49,509 nt of DNA, taken from contig JAZNQN010000047.1 of NCBI GenBank assembly GCA_045590195.1, forward strand, positions 1 to 49,509. Direction: 5' to 3'. Of this stretch, positions 24,636-33,126 are shown piece after piece. The notes under the pieces are model-generated. The model was not told the DNA's origin, did no database searches, and worked only from the letters and a program-made list of their open reading frames with translations. A program made the translations under genes and the position numbers. Source of the stretch: JAZNQN01 sp045590195. GTDB taxonomy: Bacteria > Bacillota > Clostridia > UMGS1883 > UMGS1540. Every line of letters begins with the position of its first letter. The first letter of the stretch is position 1.

Positions 24636-25427
24636 ATGATAACTTTTGATAAATATCCGGGTGGCAAAAAGAAAGCCGTTACCATGAGCTACGACGATGG
24701 TATGATTTTTGACAAAAAGCTTATTGAAATTTTTGACAAATACGGAATTAAAGGAACTTTTCATATAAATTCCGGTTTTCTCGGCGTAAACGAGAGAAAA
24801 ATAAAAGCTGAAGAAATTAAGGAAGTTTATAAAAATCACGAAGTTGCAATTCACGGCGTGGAGCACGCAACTTTAACAAAGCTTAAACCCCAAAGCATGA
24901 TTGGCGACGTATTGGAAGACAGAAGAGCCCTTGAAAAACTTATGGGTTATCCTGTTGTAGGTATGAGTTATGCAAATGGTGCTTTCAGCGACGTTGTTTG
25001 TGATGTACTTAAAGCTTGTGGCGTTGTTTATTCAAGAACAACCCAAAGTACAGGTAAATGGGGAGTTCCCGAGAACTTTTTAAAGTGGCACCCAACCTGT
25101 CATCACAAAGATTCAGAAGCAAATGTTGAGAGGTTTGTAAATTACACATACGGCAGCGGACATCTGCTTTATATCTGGGGCCATTCTTATGAATTTGATA
25201 ACGACAACAACTGGGATTTAATTGAAAGAGTTTGCCAAAAGCTTGGCGCAGGCGAAGATATTTGGTTTGCAACAAACATAGAAATATATAACTACGTTAA
25301 AGCCTGCGAGAGCATTATTCTTTCGGTTGACGAAGATATTTTGGTAAACCCTACAAATACTGATATATGGTTTACAAAAGATGGAGAAACAATGAAAATA
25401 GAGGCAAATGAAACCCTTAGGTTTTAG
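24636..25427 (+). CDS. Polysaccharide deacetylase family protein (NodB/CE4-like)
   Basis: A 263-aa NodB-homology protein. Motif 1 is TMSYDDGM (near 18, the two aspartates being the base and a metal ligand), motif 2 is IHGVEHATL (near 72) with the H-x3-H zinc pair. The barrel then runs to about residue 225; the tail LSVDEDILVNPTNTDIWFTK is a short beta extension. No signal peptide is seen, so it may act in the cytoplasm or on a soluble substrate. I chose ATG at 24636 behind GGAGGTGAGG; GTG at 24627 lies within that ribosome site. galE follows 15 nt later. Confidence 0.85.
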   Translation: MITFDKYPGGKKKAVTMSYDDGMIFDKKLIEIFDKYGIKGTFHINSGFLGVNERKIKAEEIKEVYKNHEVAIHGVEHATLTKLKPQSMIGDVLEDRRALEKLMGYPVVGMSYANGAFSDVVCDVLKACGVVYSRTTQSTGKWGVPENFLKWHPTCHHKDSEANVERFVNYTYGSGHLLYIWGHSYEFDNDNNWDLIERVCQKLGAGEDIWFATNIEIYNYVKACESIILSVDEDILVNPTNTDIWFTKDGETMKIEANETLRF

Positions 25428-25442
25428 AAAGGAAGATTTATT

Positions 25443-26453
25443 ATGAAAAAAATATTGGTAACAGGCGGAGCGGGATATATTGGCTCTCACACTTGCGTTG
25501 AACTTCTTGACAGAGATTACGAAATTGTTGTGGTTGACAATTTTGTAAATTCAAAACCTGAAGCTCTTGACAATATCAGAAAAATTACAGGTAAAGATTT
25601 TAAATTTTACGAGGCGGACCTTTGCGACAGAGAAAAGGTTGCAAAAATTTTTGAAGAAAACGAAATCTCATGCGTAATTCACTTTGCAGGCCTTAAGGCT
25701 GTTGGCGAAAGTGTTGCAATTCCTATGAGATATTATCATAACAACATTTTAAGCACACTTGTGCTTTGTGAAGAAATGGCAGCTCACGGCTGTAAAAACA
25801 TTGTGTTCTCATCTTCTGCAACAGTTTACGGCGACCCTGCATCTGTTCCGATTAAAGAAGATTTTCCTCTTCACACAACAAATCCATACGGCAGCACAAA
25901 GCTGATGATAGAAGATATTTTAAGAGACATTTTTGTTTCTGATAAAGAGTGGGGCATAGTTTTGCTTCGTTACTTTAACCCAATCGGTGCTCACAAAAGC
26001 GGTCTTATAGGCGAAGATCCAAACGGTATTCCAAACAACCTTCTTCCATATGTTGCAAAGGTTGCAACAGGTCAGCTTCCATGTCTTGGAGTATTCGGCA
26101 ACGATTATCCAACAGTTGACGGAACAGGCGTTAGAGATTATATTCACGTTGTTGACTTAAGTATCGGTCATGTTCACGCAGTTGAAAAGCTTCAGAAAGG
26201 TGACAGAGGCGTATTTACCTACAACCTTGGAACAGGCAACGGATATAGCGTACTTCAGGTTGTTGCGGCATTTGAAAAAGCAAGCGGCAAAAAGGTTACT
26301 TACAAAATTGTGCCACGTCGCCCCGGGGATATTGCAAAATGTTTTGCAGACCCTAAGAAAGCTCTCGACGAGCTTGGCTGGAGCGCTAAATACGGCATCG
26401 ACGAAATGTGTCAGGATGCATGGAACTTTGCTAAAAACCATTTTGTAGATTAA
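25443..26453 (+). CDS. galE: UDP-glucose 4-epimerase
   Basis: Interconverts UDP-glucose and UDP-galactose with bound NAD. The 336-aa short-chain dehydrogenase-type protein has the glycine motif VTGGAGYIGSHTCVEL (6-21), the catalytic serine-tyrosine-lysine set in FSSSATVYGDP and NPYGSTKLMIE (near 120-155), RYFNPIGAHKSGLIGEDP and the substrate loop GVRDYIHVVDL. Start ATG at 25443 follows GAAAGGAAG. It supplies sugar nucleotides for surface glycans and may serve the neighbouring deacetylase and glycosidase genes. Confidence 0.96.
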   Translation: MKKILVTGGAGYIGSHTCVELLDRDYEIVVVDNFVNSKPEALDNIRKITGKDFKFYEADLCDREKVAKIFEENEISCVIHFAGLKAVGESVAIPMRYYHNNILSTLVLCEEMAAHGCKNIVFSSSATVYGDPASVPIKEDFPLHTTNPYGSTKLMIEDILRDIFVSDKEWGIVLLRYFNPIGAHKSGLIGEDPNGIPNNLLPYVAKVATGQLPCLGVFGNDYPTVDGTGVRDYIHVVDLSIGHVHAVEKLQKGDRGVFTYNLGTGNGYSVLQVVAAFEKASGKKVTYKIVPRRPGDIAKCFADPKKALDELGWSAKYGIDEMCQDAWNFAKNHFVD

Positions 26454-26472
26454 ACTATCCGGGGGATAGGGT

Positions 26473-27779
26473 ATGGAATACACAATAACAGATTTCGGAG
26501 CTGTTGGCGACGGGAAAACAATTAACACATCATTTATTCAAAAGGCGATAGATGCTGCTGAAAAAGCTGGTGGCGGAAAAGTTGTTGTGCCTACAGGTGT
26601 TTTCGTAAGCGGAACAATCTGGCTTAAGGATAATGTAGAATTACATCTTCAGCCCGGAGCCGTTTTAAAGGCGAGCGAAAACCTTGACGATTATAATAAA
26701 ACCGAAGATTATAAACAAAACTGGGATTGCCTTCATGAAACATGGCTTGGAAAACACCTCATAATAATACACGAAAAGAAAAATGTTTCAATTACAGGCT
26801 GTGGAACTATTGATGGCAATGGCGAAGGTTTTTTGCCGAGCTTGAACCGAAGGAATATTACGATAATGAGTGGTCAAGCGGTTATTCATGGAGCTATGGC
26901 TTTGTAGCTTCAAAAGATACTGAAAAAATGCGTCCCGGACAGATGATAAGTTTTATTGAATGTGAAAATGTAAGAGTGCTTGATGTAAATCTTCAAAACT
27001 CTCCTTGCTGGACATGCCACATTCACGGGTGTAACAATGTTACAATAAGAGGCGTGCATATTTACAACAAGCGTTACCTGGGTTGTACCGATGGTATTGA
27101 TATAGACACCAGCAGCAACGTAACAGTATCTGACTGTATTATTGATACAGGAGACGATGCAATAACTTTTCGCTGTGCGTCAAAGCGGTTGCTTAGAGGA
27201 AAAACTGCATGTGAATTTGTAACTGTAAGCAACTGTGTACTGGCAGGCTCGTCAAGTGCTTTCAGAATTGGCGTTGGCATAGGAGAAATAAGAAATATAA
27301 ATGTTTCAAACATTGTTATTAAAAGGGCCGGAGTTGCTATAAACTGTATGACAGCGTATGATAAAAAAGGATGCGCAAAAATTGAAAACATACATTTTAA
27401 TAACATTGTTGCATATGAAACGTCATATCCTTTTGCAATTAATCAGATGAACAATGGCTATGTGCGCAATTTCCATATAAGCAACTATACAGTTCAGGCG
27501 TTTTGTCGCAGTAGCATAAGCTCTCAGGACGATGGCGGAATTTCAGATGTTTCTGTTAAAGATATGAATATAAACTTTGTAAATCCGCCGTTTAAAGTTC
27601 CGCCACATAAGGTTGAAAACAGGGGTAAATGTGCCATTGAAACATGTGGTGCAAAAAATATTTCTCTTGAGAATATAAATGTAAAAGTTGATGAAACATT
27701 AAAAAATGTCTTTACAGATTTTTCAAAACATACAAATGGTGAGAATATAAAAGAAGTAAATTGCAATTTTAATGTTTAA
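26473..27779 (+). pseudogene. GH28-like (polygalacturonase-family) glycosidase, frame-broken
   Basis: Right-handed parallel beta-helix glycosidase in two frames. Frame one (26473-26907) covers the family N terminus TDFGAVGDGKTINTSFIQKA and GCGTIDGNGEG. The second frame covers the rest, including the catalytic region CTDGIDIDTSSNVTVSD and DTGDDAITFR. Joining at TTTTTT (26829-26834) by adding one T gives a continuous product, GEGFFAELEPKEYYDNEW, running straight into the second part. The total would be about 435 aa. Two of the three GH28 aspartates are visible; the usual GHG motif is replaced by SSSAFRIGVG. A genuine mutation, sequencing error or slippage are all possible. GGGGGATAGGG precedes ATG at 26473, 19 nt after galE. 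Confidence 0.85.
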
Positions 27780-27783
27780 AAAC

Positions 27784-27816
27784 AAAAACTGATGCATAGC
27801 TATGCATCAGTTTTTT
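27784..27816 (+). terminator. Terminator after the GH28-like gene
   Basis: Near-perfect palindrome: ACTGATGCATAG with CTATGCATCAGT plus flanking A5/T6, followed by TTTGTTTTTC. It closes the run of genes that starts at zur. Confidence 0.94.
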
Positions 27817-27860
27817 GTTTTTCTATTTTTTACGAAAATGTAAATATTTCATATATATAA

Positions 27861-27889
27861 TTGTATAAAAGCCAAAATAGTGATAGAAT
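27861..27889 (+). promoter_or_regulatory. Promoter for the small membrane protein gene
   Basis: TTGTAT (27861-27866), 17 nt, TAGAAT (27884-27889), 30 nt before the start codon. Confidence 0.65.
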
Positions 27890-27918
27890 AAATTAAACTT
27901 ATAAATCGGGAGGCAGTT

Positions 27919-28335
27919 ATGCGCAGCTTTTTTGACAGATTAAGATTTAAAATGGCCGCATTTATGCAGGGGCGTTACGGAATGGACGCTCTTTCCAAAG
28001 CAATGCTTGTTTGGGCGGTTGTTTGCGGATTTCTTTCAAATTTACCATATTTGAGATTTCTCTACTTTTTGTTTATACTTTTAATTATACTTATATATGT
28101 AAGATGCCTTTCGAGAGATACAAGCCAGAGAAGGCGCGAGCTTTATAAATACTACGATATAAAAAATAAACTTAAGGATAAGTATAAACTTAAAAAGAAA
28201 ATGTGGAACGAGAGAAAAACTCATCGCTATTTTAAGTGTACAAAATGCAAGGCTCTTTTAAGAGTTCCTAAGGGCAAAGGTAAAATAGAAGTTACTTGTC
28301 GTGTTTGTGGGGAAAAAAGTATAAGAAAATCGTGA
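27919..28335 (+). CDS. Small membrane protein with C-terminal zinc ribbon, function unknown
   Basis: A 138-aa protein I cannot name. It has two adjacent hydrophobic segments (about 28-43 and 46-62), a very basic, lysine-rich stretch (70-104) that probably contacts nucleic acid or lipid head groups in the cytoplasm, and a C-terminal zinc ribbon CTKCKALLRVPKGKGK...CRVCG (about 110-131). ATG at 27919 follows GGGAGGCAG. Monocistronic between a terminator and the next promoter. Similar two-TM plus zinc-ribbon proteins occur in Clostridia without known function. Confidence 0.8.
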   Translation: MRSFFDRLRFKMAAFMQGRYGMDALSKAMLVWAVVCGFLSNLPYLRFLYFLFILLIILIYVRCLSRDTSQRRRELYKYYDIKNKLKDKYKLKKKMWNERKTHRYFKCTKCKALLRVPKGKGKIEVTCRVCGEKSIRKS

Positions 28336-28343
28336 TAAATATG

Positions 28344-28372
28344 TTGACTTGACGAAGAGGTTGTGGTAGAAT
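28344..28372 (+). promoter_or_regulatory. Promoter for the large exported protein
   Basis: TTGACT (28344-28349), 17 nt, TAGAAT (28367-28372), 48 nt upstream of the start. Confidence 0.8.
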
Positions 28373-28419
28373 TTAGAAAAAGAACACAATATATTGTATT
28401 TATTAAGGAGTTGATATTT

Positions 28420-30669
28420 ATGAAAAAGAAACTTAACAAGTTTATGGCGTTTGTACTTACAGTAGCCATGCTGTTTACGCTTATGCCGGCAGTATCATAT
28501 GCGGCAGATCAGGATTACAGAATTACATCAAAAACATTGGCCGATGTTCAGAGCGTTCTTAGTGGTGTTGCCGAAGTCAGCGAAAATGGCGGAGTAATTA
28601 CAATTAAGCTTACATCAGATATAAATGGCATGTTGTATATTAATAATAATGATGGTGTTTTTGTGCTTGATTTAAATGGTAAAACCATTAATCCGGGTGC
28701 ATTTGACCAGGGTATATGCGCAGACCATCAATTTACAGGCAGCCTTACAATTACCGGTAGCGGCACGTTGAAAAAAGGAACTGTTGATATCATGTACGTA
28801 TCTCCTGGGCATAAAGATGCTGTAAAAATTATGCCGCAGAGTGGATATGATTATTTCACAGCCAAAGCCGACGGCGAAGATATTTTTGCAGACGAAAAAA
28901 ATACCGTTGTGAAAACCTATGCCCAAGATATTACAAGTAACAGTTACTATACTAAAGAGGAGTTAGTTATTACTCAGGGTATATTCGTTCATGCTCATAG
29001 TTGGAGCTATGCGATTAAAGATGAAAACGAGCATCCTGAAACTATCGTTGCAAGTTGTGCTGGCGAAGGCGTTTGTGATGCAACAAACAAAGAATTAACA
29101 ATTATCGCACCTCTTCACGAAGAAGTAAACGACGGTAAAAATGCTGCTGCAACGCTTAGTGCAGCTTCTGTTGGCGGCGTAGATACACTTCCTGAAATAT
29201 GGTATCGCGAGAGAGATAAATATAATTATGGCCAATATATTGGCGAGGCTACAACAACCCCACCTGAAAAAGGTGGCCGTTTTGAGGCATATATAACTGT
29301 ACAGGGAGTTGAAGCAGTAGTCTTTTATATTGTTGAAAAGCTTGACCGCGAGAATATTAAACAGTTTACAATAACTGATATTACATCAGATACTTTTGTT
29401 ATAAACTTACACGAAGACGATATTGGTAAAACCGATTTTGTATGCCAGGTGGGCGGCGTATATGGCATTGAATTTACACCGGATGCAAACGGAAGGGCAA
29501 CAATTGATGTTCCTATGGTGTATGTTGGAGAATCAAATCTTTTAGTTGCTATTAAACAAAAAGAAACTGATACACACAATGAGTCAAACCAGATAGTGGT
29601 TGATGATCTTGATTTACTTTCGACGTATCAGGAATATGCTATACTTCAAAACAACCTTGCTCATGTACAAGGGGTTTTGGCAGGTGTAGCTGATGTTACT
29701 GAGGAAGATGGCAAAATTTATATTAAACTTACATCTGACATAAATGGAAGAATACGCTTTGATGAAAACGGCGGAAACTTCATTCTCGATATGAACGGAA
29801 GAACTATTGACCCGGGAACAACTAACGAGGCGCTTTGTCTTGACAACAGTTTTGACGGAACTGTTACAATTACAGGTGAAGGAACACTTAAAACAGGTGT
29901 TAATAACATTATATACCACGGAGATGGAACTCTTAAGGTTGCCGTGGCCGAAGGAAATGATTACTTTACGCTTAAAAAAGATGGCGCAAGTCCTGCCGGC
30001 TTCGCAGAACAGAATTTTGAAACCAAGACCTGGAATGCTTATATGGTTGACGGACATCAGCTGGTTCTCACTCAGGGCACCGGTAATGCACCATCGCCAA
30101 GCCCATCACCATCACCGTCACCAAGCCCATCACCATCGCCAAGCACATCGCCTACACCATCAAACCCACCGCGTCGTAGTGGTGGCGGAATGACAGGGCC
30201 TTTGCTTACCGGAAAAAATAATAAAGATGATTTTGAATCCGAAGAGCTTGAAACAGATAAGCCCGATGAAGGCGCAGACTCCGGAATAGGCAAGAAAGAA
30301 ATCATTCTTATAATAGACGAAAAGACGGCAACAGTTTTTGGAAAAACAGTTGAAATGGATGTTGCTCCTCATATCGTAAACGACAGGATAATGCTTCCGG
30401 TGCGATTCGTTGCTGAAAATCTTGAGGCCGAAGTGCAGTGGGATGAAGAAAACAGAGTTGTAACTATTATAAAAGATGACAAAACTATTGTTTTGTATAT
30501 AGACAAAGATGTTGCTCTTGTTGACGGAAAAGAAGTAAAACTTGATTCGACTGCATATATCAAAGATGACAGAACTTTTGTTCCTATAAGATTTGTTGCT
30601 GAAAACTTTGGCGAAAAAGTTGAGTGGGACAATGAAAGCAGAAAAGTTACAATAGCAGTTACAAAATAG
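28420..30669 (+). CDS. Exported protein with duplicated unknown module, Pro-Ser linker and copper amine oxidase N-terminal-like domain
   Basis: Secreted or wall-associated 749-aa protein. A signal peptide (residues 1-29, ending VSYAA) is followed by an approximately 90-residue module that appears twice: LADVQSVLSGVAEV... at about 38 and LAHVQGVLAGVADV... at about 418, both containing IKLTSDING, a DLNGKTI/DMNGRTI turn and TITGSGTLK/TITGEGTLK. Between them is an Ig-like region. A (PS)n linker near 555-575 leads to a C-terminal Cu_amine_oxidN1-type domain with two half-repeats, MLPVRFVAENL and FVPIRFVAENF, a domain common in clostridial surface proteins and not itself catalytic. ATG at 28420 follows AAGGAG; the upstream extension of the frame overlaps the promoter. 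The role is unknown; it may be surface anchoring or glycan contact. Confidence 0.85.
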   Translation: MKKKLNKFMAFVLTVAMLFTLMPAVSYAADQDYRITSKTLADVQSVLSGVAEVSENGGVITIKLTSDINGMLYINNNDGVFVLDLNGKTINPGAFDQGICADHQFTGSLTITGSGTLKKGTVDIMYVSPGHKDAVKIMPQSGYDYFTAKADGEDIFADEKNTVVKTYAQDITSNSYYTKEELVITQGIFVHAHSWSYAIKDENEHPETIVASCAGEGVCDATNKELTIIAPLHEEVNDGKNAAATLSAASVGGVDTLPEIWYRERDKYNYGQYIGEATTTPPEKGGRFEAYITVQGVEAVVFYIVEKLDRENIKQFTITDITSDTFVINLHEDDIGKTDFVCQVGGVYGIEFTPDANGRATIDVPMVYVGESNLLVAIKQKETDTHNESNQIVVDDLDLLSTYQEYAILQNNLAHVQGVLAGVADVTEEDGKIYIKLTSDINGRIRFDENGGNFILDMNGRTIDPGTTNEALCLDNSFDGTVTITGEGTLKTGVNNIIYHGDGTLKVAVAEGNDYFTLKKDGASPAGFAEQNFETKTWNAYMVDGHQLVLTQGTGNAPSPSPSPSPSPSPSPSPSTSPTPSNPPRRSGGGMTGPLLTGKNNKDDFESEELETDKPDEGADSGIGKKEIILIIDEKTATVFGKTVEMDVAPHIVNDRIMLPVRFVAENLEAEVQWDEENRVVTIIKDDKTIVLYIDKDVALVDGKEVKLDSTAYIKDDRTFVPIRFVAENFGEKVEWDNESRKVTIAVTK

Positions 30670-30685
30670 TTTATATATTAATAGG

Positions 30686-30716
30686 AAGGAACTCCTGAAA
30701 AGGGGTTCCTTTTTCA
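30686..30716 (+). terminator. Terminator after the exported protein gene
   Basis: Eleven-bp stem AAGGAACTCCT/AGGGGTTCCTT capped by a GAAA tetraloop and followed by TTTC. Confidence 0.93.
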
Positions 30717-30772
30717 TAGAAAAAAGCGCATTTTTTAGCGAAAAAAATTTTTAAAAAAATTTCAAAAAACTA

Positions 30773-30801
30773 TTGCAATTTAGAAAAATATGTATTATAA
30801 T
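30773..30801 (+). promoter_or_regulatory. Main promoter of the S10-spc-alpha superoperon
   Basis: TTGCAA (30773-30778), 17 nt, TATAAT (30796-30801), preceded by an A/T tract (30736-30772) of UP-element character. The predicted start near 30808 gives a leader of about 318 nt before rpsJ. Confidence 0.88.
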
Positions 30802-30807
30802 ATTATT

Positions 30808-31125
30808 TGCTGTGACATGACATACGATGAAGTGGGAGGTTGCCGGCAGTGTTGGCCGGGTTTTTCCATGGAGAATGTCCGATTCTTGAAACCGGGCGAC
30901 AGTCACTGTACAAAAGACGCATAGGAGGGGAAACTGTGTACTAATTTCTACGGTACATAAGTCCTGCCACGCTCTTGAGTGCCCAGTTATGCCCTATAGG
31001 TGTAAGCTGGGTTTAAAATTGTAAAGCCGTGAAACACACGGCACTGTGTACAGTATTTCTCGTCTGTCGGCGTGTCAATTAAATAGGCTGAAAAGCCAAA
31101 TACTATTTTATTAGGAGGCGAGATT
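30808..31125 (+). promoter_or_regulatory. Long structured leader of the ribosomal superoperon
   Basis: This 318-nt gene-free stretch folds readily by eye. An outer helix CGACAG (30897-30902) with CTGTCG (31064-31069) and ACTGTAC (30905-30911) with GTACAGT (31048-31054) encloses three hairpins: ACTGTGTAC with GTACATAAGT (30933-30962), a 12-bp hairpin CCCAGTTATGCC (30982-30993) with GGTGTAAGCTGGG, and GCCGTG/CACGGC (31026-31042). Upstream lie CCGG-type dyads (30843-30895). A small GGCTGAAAAGCC GNRA hairpin (31085-31096) precedes AGGAGG. Likely a ribosomal-protein-binding autoregulatory leader; the ligand is not identifiable from sequence. Confidence 0.65.
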
Positions 31126-31446
31126 ATGGCAAAACAGAAAATCAGAATACGTTTAAAAGCGTATGACCACGCGTTGCTTGATCAGTCCGCAGAAAAAATT
31201 GTTGAAACAGCAAAGAGAACAGGTTCGTCTGTGTCAGGACCTATTCCGTTGCCAACAGAAAAAGAAGTTATCACAATTTTGCGTGCTGTTCACAAATACA
31301 AAGATTCGCGTGAGCAGTTTGAAATGAGAACTCATAAAAGACTTATCGATATCAGTTCTCCAACAGCTAAAACTGCTGAAGCACTCGGACGTCTTGAAGT
31401 TCCAGCGGGCGTAAGCATCGAGATTAAGCTCCTCGGCAAGGCGTAA
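31126..31446 (+). CDS. rpsJ: 30S ribosomal protein S10 (NusE)
   Basis: The 106-aa head protein of the 30S subunit, also the NusE antitermination factor. The loop motif SREQFEMRTHKRLIDI (near 64-79) is intact. ATG follows AGGAGGCGAG. First gene of the superoperon; it is separated from rplC by 90 nt that hold a tandem hairpin repeat. Confidence 0.97.
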   Translation: MAKQKIRIRLKAYDHALLDQSAEKIVETAKRTGSSVSGPIPLPTEKEVITILRAVHKYKDSREQFEMRTHKRLIDISSPTAKTAEALGRLEVPAGVSIEIKLLGKA

Positions 31447-31455
31447 AATGAGGTC

Positions 31456-31525
31456 AATGTTGACAAATCGGTCAACCAATAACCAATAGGTAATGTTGGC
31501 AAATGCCAACCAATAACCAATAAGG
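31456..31525 (+). repeat. Tandem 35-nt hairpin duplication between rpsJ and rplC
   Basis: Unit 1 (31456-31490) is AATGTTGAC, loop, GTCAAC, CAATAACCAATAGG. Unit 2 (31492-31525) is AATGTTGGC, AAAT, GCCAAC, CAATAACCAATAAGG. Each forms a 6-bp hairpin. The A-T pair in unit 1 is G-C in unit 2, a compensatory change, so pairing appears selected. Unit 2 ends in the rplC ribosome binding site. Confidence 0.8.
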
Positions 31526-31536
31526 AGGAAACAAAT

Positions 31537-32166
31537 ATGAATAAGGCAATTATAGGTAAGAAAATCGGTATGACTCAGATTTTTTCACCTGAGGGCAAAT
31601 TAATCCCTGTAACAGTAATTGAAGCAGGTCCTTGCCCGGTAGTACAGAAAAAAACAGTTGAAACTGACGGTTATGAAGCAGTTCAGCTGGGTTTCGCTCT
31701 TAAAAAAGCGAAAAAAGTTAACAAACCAGAAAAAGGTCATTTTGCAAAAGCAGGCGTTGAAGCTACAAGAATTTTGAAAGAATTCAAGCTCGAAAACGCT
31801 GCAGAACTTAACCTTGGTGATGTTATCAAAGTTGATACTTTCGTTGAAGGCGACAAAATCGACGTAACTGGTACATCAAAAGGTCATGGTTACGCAGGTA
31901 CCGTTAAAAGATTTGGAACACACCGCGGTCCTATGGCTCACGGTTCCAAATACCACAGAGGCCCTGGTTCCATGGGTGCATGCTCAACTCCTTCAAAAGT
32001 TATGAAGGGTAAAAAGCTCCCTGGTCACATGGGTGTTGAAAAAGTTACAATCCAGAACCTTGATGTTGTTAAAGTTGACGCTGAGAGAAATCTTCTTCTC
32101 GTTAAAGGCGCAGTTCCAGGCCCAAGAGGCGGATATGTAACAGTTAAAAATGCGGTTAAAGCGTAA
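31537..32166 (+). CDS. rplC: 50S ribosomal protein L3
   Basis: Early-assembly 23S rRNA-binding protein near the peptidyl transferase centre, 209 aa. Signature GTSKGHGYAGTVKRF (near 111) and the tip HGSKYHRGPGSMG (near 133) reaching to the active site are present. ATG preceded by AAGGAGG inside the end of the tandem repeat. Confidence 0.97.
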   Translation: MNKAIIGKKIGMTQIFSPEGKLIPVTVIEAGPCPVVQKKTVETDGYEAVQLGFALKKAKKVNKPEKGHFAKAGVEATRILKEFKLENAAELNLGDVIKVDTFVEGDKIDVTGTSKGHGYAGTVKRFGTHRGPMAHGSKYHRGPGSMGACSTPSKVMKGKKLPGHMGVEKVTIQNLDVVKVDAERNLLLVKGAVPGPRGGYVTVKNAVKA

Positions 32167-32185
32167 GGAAAGGAGGATATAGCAA

Positions 32186-32809
32186 ATGCCTAAAACAGTT
32201 TTATATAAAATGGATGGCAGCAAAGCTGGAGAAATTGAACTTTCCGAAAAAGTTTTCGGTCAGGAAGTTAACGAAGCAGTTCTCCACGACGTAGTTGTTA
32301 ACCAGCTTGCTAATAAAAGACAGGGAACACAGAGCGCTAAAACAAGAAGCGAAGTTTCCGGTGGCGGTGCTAAACCTTTCAGACAGAAAGGCACAGGCCG
32401 TGCAAGACAGGGTAGCACAAGAGCTCCTCAGTGGACAGGCGGCGGTATTGTATTCGCTCCAAAGCCCAGAGATTACAGCTACTCATTAAACAAGAAAACA
32501 AAGAAGCTCGCAATGTGCTCAGCACTCAGCGGCAAACTCGCAGCAAGCGAACTCTTTGTTCTTGACGAACTTAAGTTTGAAGACATTAAAACAAAACAGG
32601 TTAACGAGCTTCTTAAAAACCTCGGCATCGAGTCAAAAGCTCTTATCGTAACTTGTGACAAAGACAACAATGTATATCTCTCCGCAAGAAACATTTACGG
32701 TGTAGATGCTTCATTTGTTGGAATGCTTAATGTTTATGATATCTTAAATCATACAAACCTTATCGTAGCAAAAGATGCTATTGAAAAACTCGAGGAGGTG
32801 TACGCATAA
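32186..32809 (+). CDS. rplD: 50S ribosomal protein L4
   Basis: Binds 23S rRNA domain I and lines the exit tunnel; in E. coli it represses its own operon through the S10 leader. The 207-aa protein has the tunnel loop GGGAKPFRQKGTGRARQGS (near 57-75). Its last base overlaps the rplW start (TAATG). Whether it binds the leader at 30808-31125 is open. Confidence 0.96.
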   Translation: MPKTVLYKMDGSKAGEIELSEKVFGQEVNEAVLHDVVVNQLANKRQGTQSAKTRSEVSGGGAKPFRQKGTGRARQGSTRAPQWTGGGIVFAPKPRDYSYSLNKKTKKLAMCSALSGKLAASELFVLDELKFEDIKTKQVNELLKNLGIESKALIVTCDKDNNVYLSARNIYGVDASFVGMLNVYDILNHTNLIVAKDAIEKLEEVYA

Positions 32810-33105
32810 TGGCAAACGCACATGATATTATAGTACGTCCCATCATTTCTGAAAACAGCATGGAACAACTTGCTGACAGAAAATATACCTTCGAAGTAGC
32901 TAAAGATGCTAACAAAATCGAAATTAAAAAAGCTATTGAAGAAGTTTTCCCAGGCGTTTTGGTTGAAAGCGTAAACACAGTTAACGTTAGCGGCAAAATG
33001 AAAAGAATGGGAAGAACAGAAGGAAAAAGAGCCGACTGGAAAAAAGCAATTGTTAAACTTAAAGAAGATAGCAAAACAATTGAATTCTTTGAGGGTCTTA
33101 TCTAA
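32809..33105 (+). CDS. rplW: 50S ribosomal protein L23
   Basis: Exit-site protein that docks trigger factor and SRP, 98 aa; IIVRPIISENSMEQLADRKYTF at the N terminus is typical. ATG overlaps the rplD stop; GAGGAGGTG lies upstream inside rplD. Confidence 0.96.
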   Translation: MANAHDIIVRPIISENSMEQLADRKYTFEVAKDANKIEIKKAIEEVFPGVLVESVNTVNVSGKMKRMGRTEGKRADWKKAIVKLKEDSKTIEFFEGLI

Positions 33106-33126
33106 TTAAGTGAGGAGTGAATAAAA

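Noticed and set aside
27784..27816. Palindrome as a mobile-element end or operator
   Set aside because: Its T tract and place after a stop codon fit a simple terminator.
30090..30170. Short tandem repeat that could be taken for a CRISPR or satellite
   Set aside because: It is in frame and encodes a Pro-Ser linker in the exported protein; there are no spacers.
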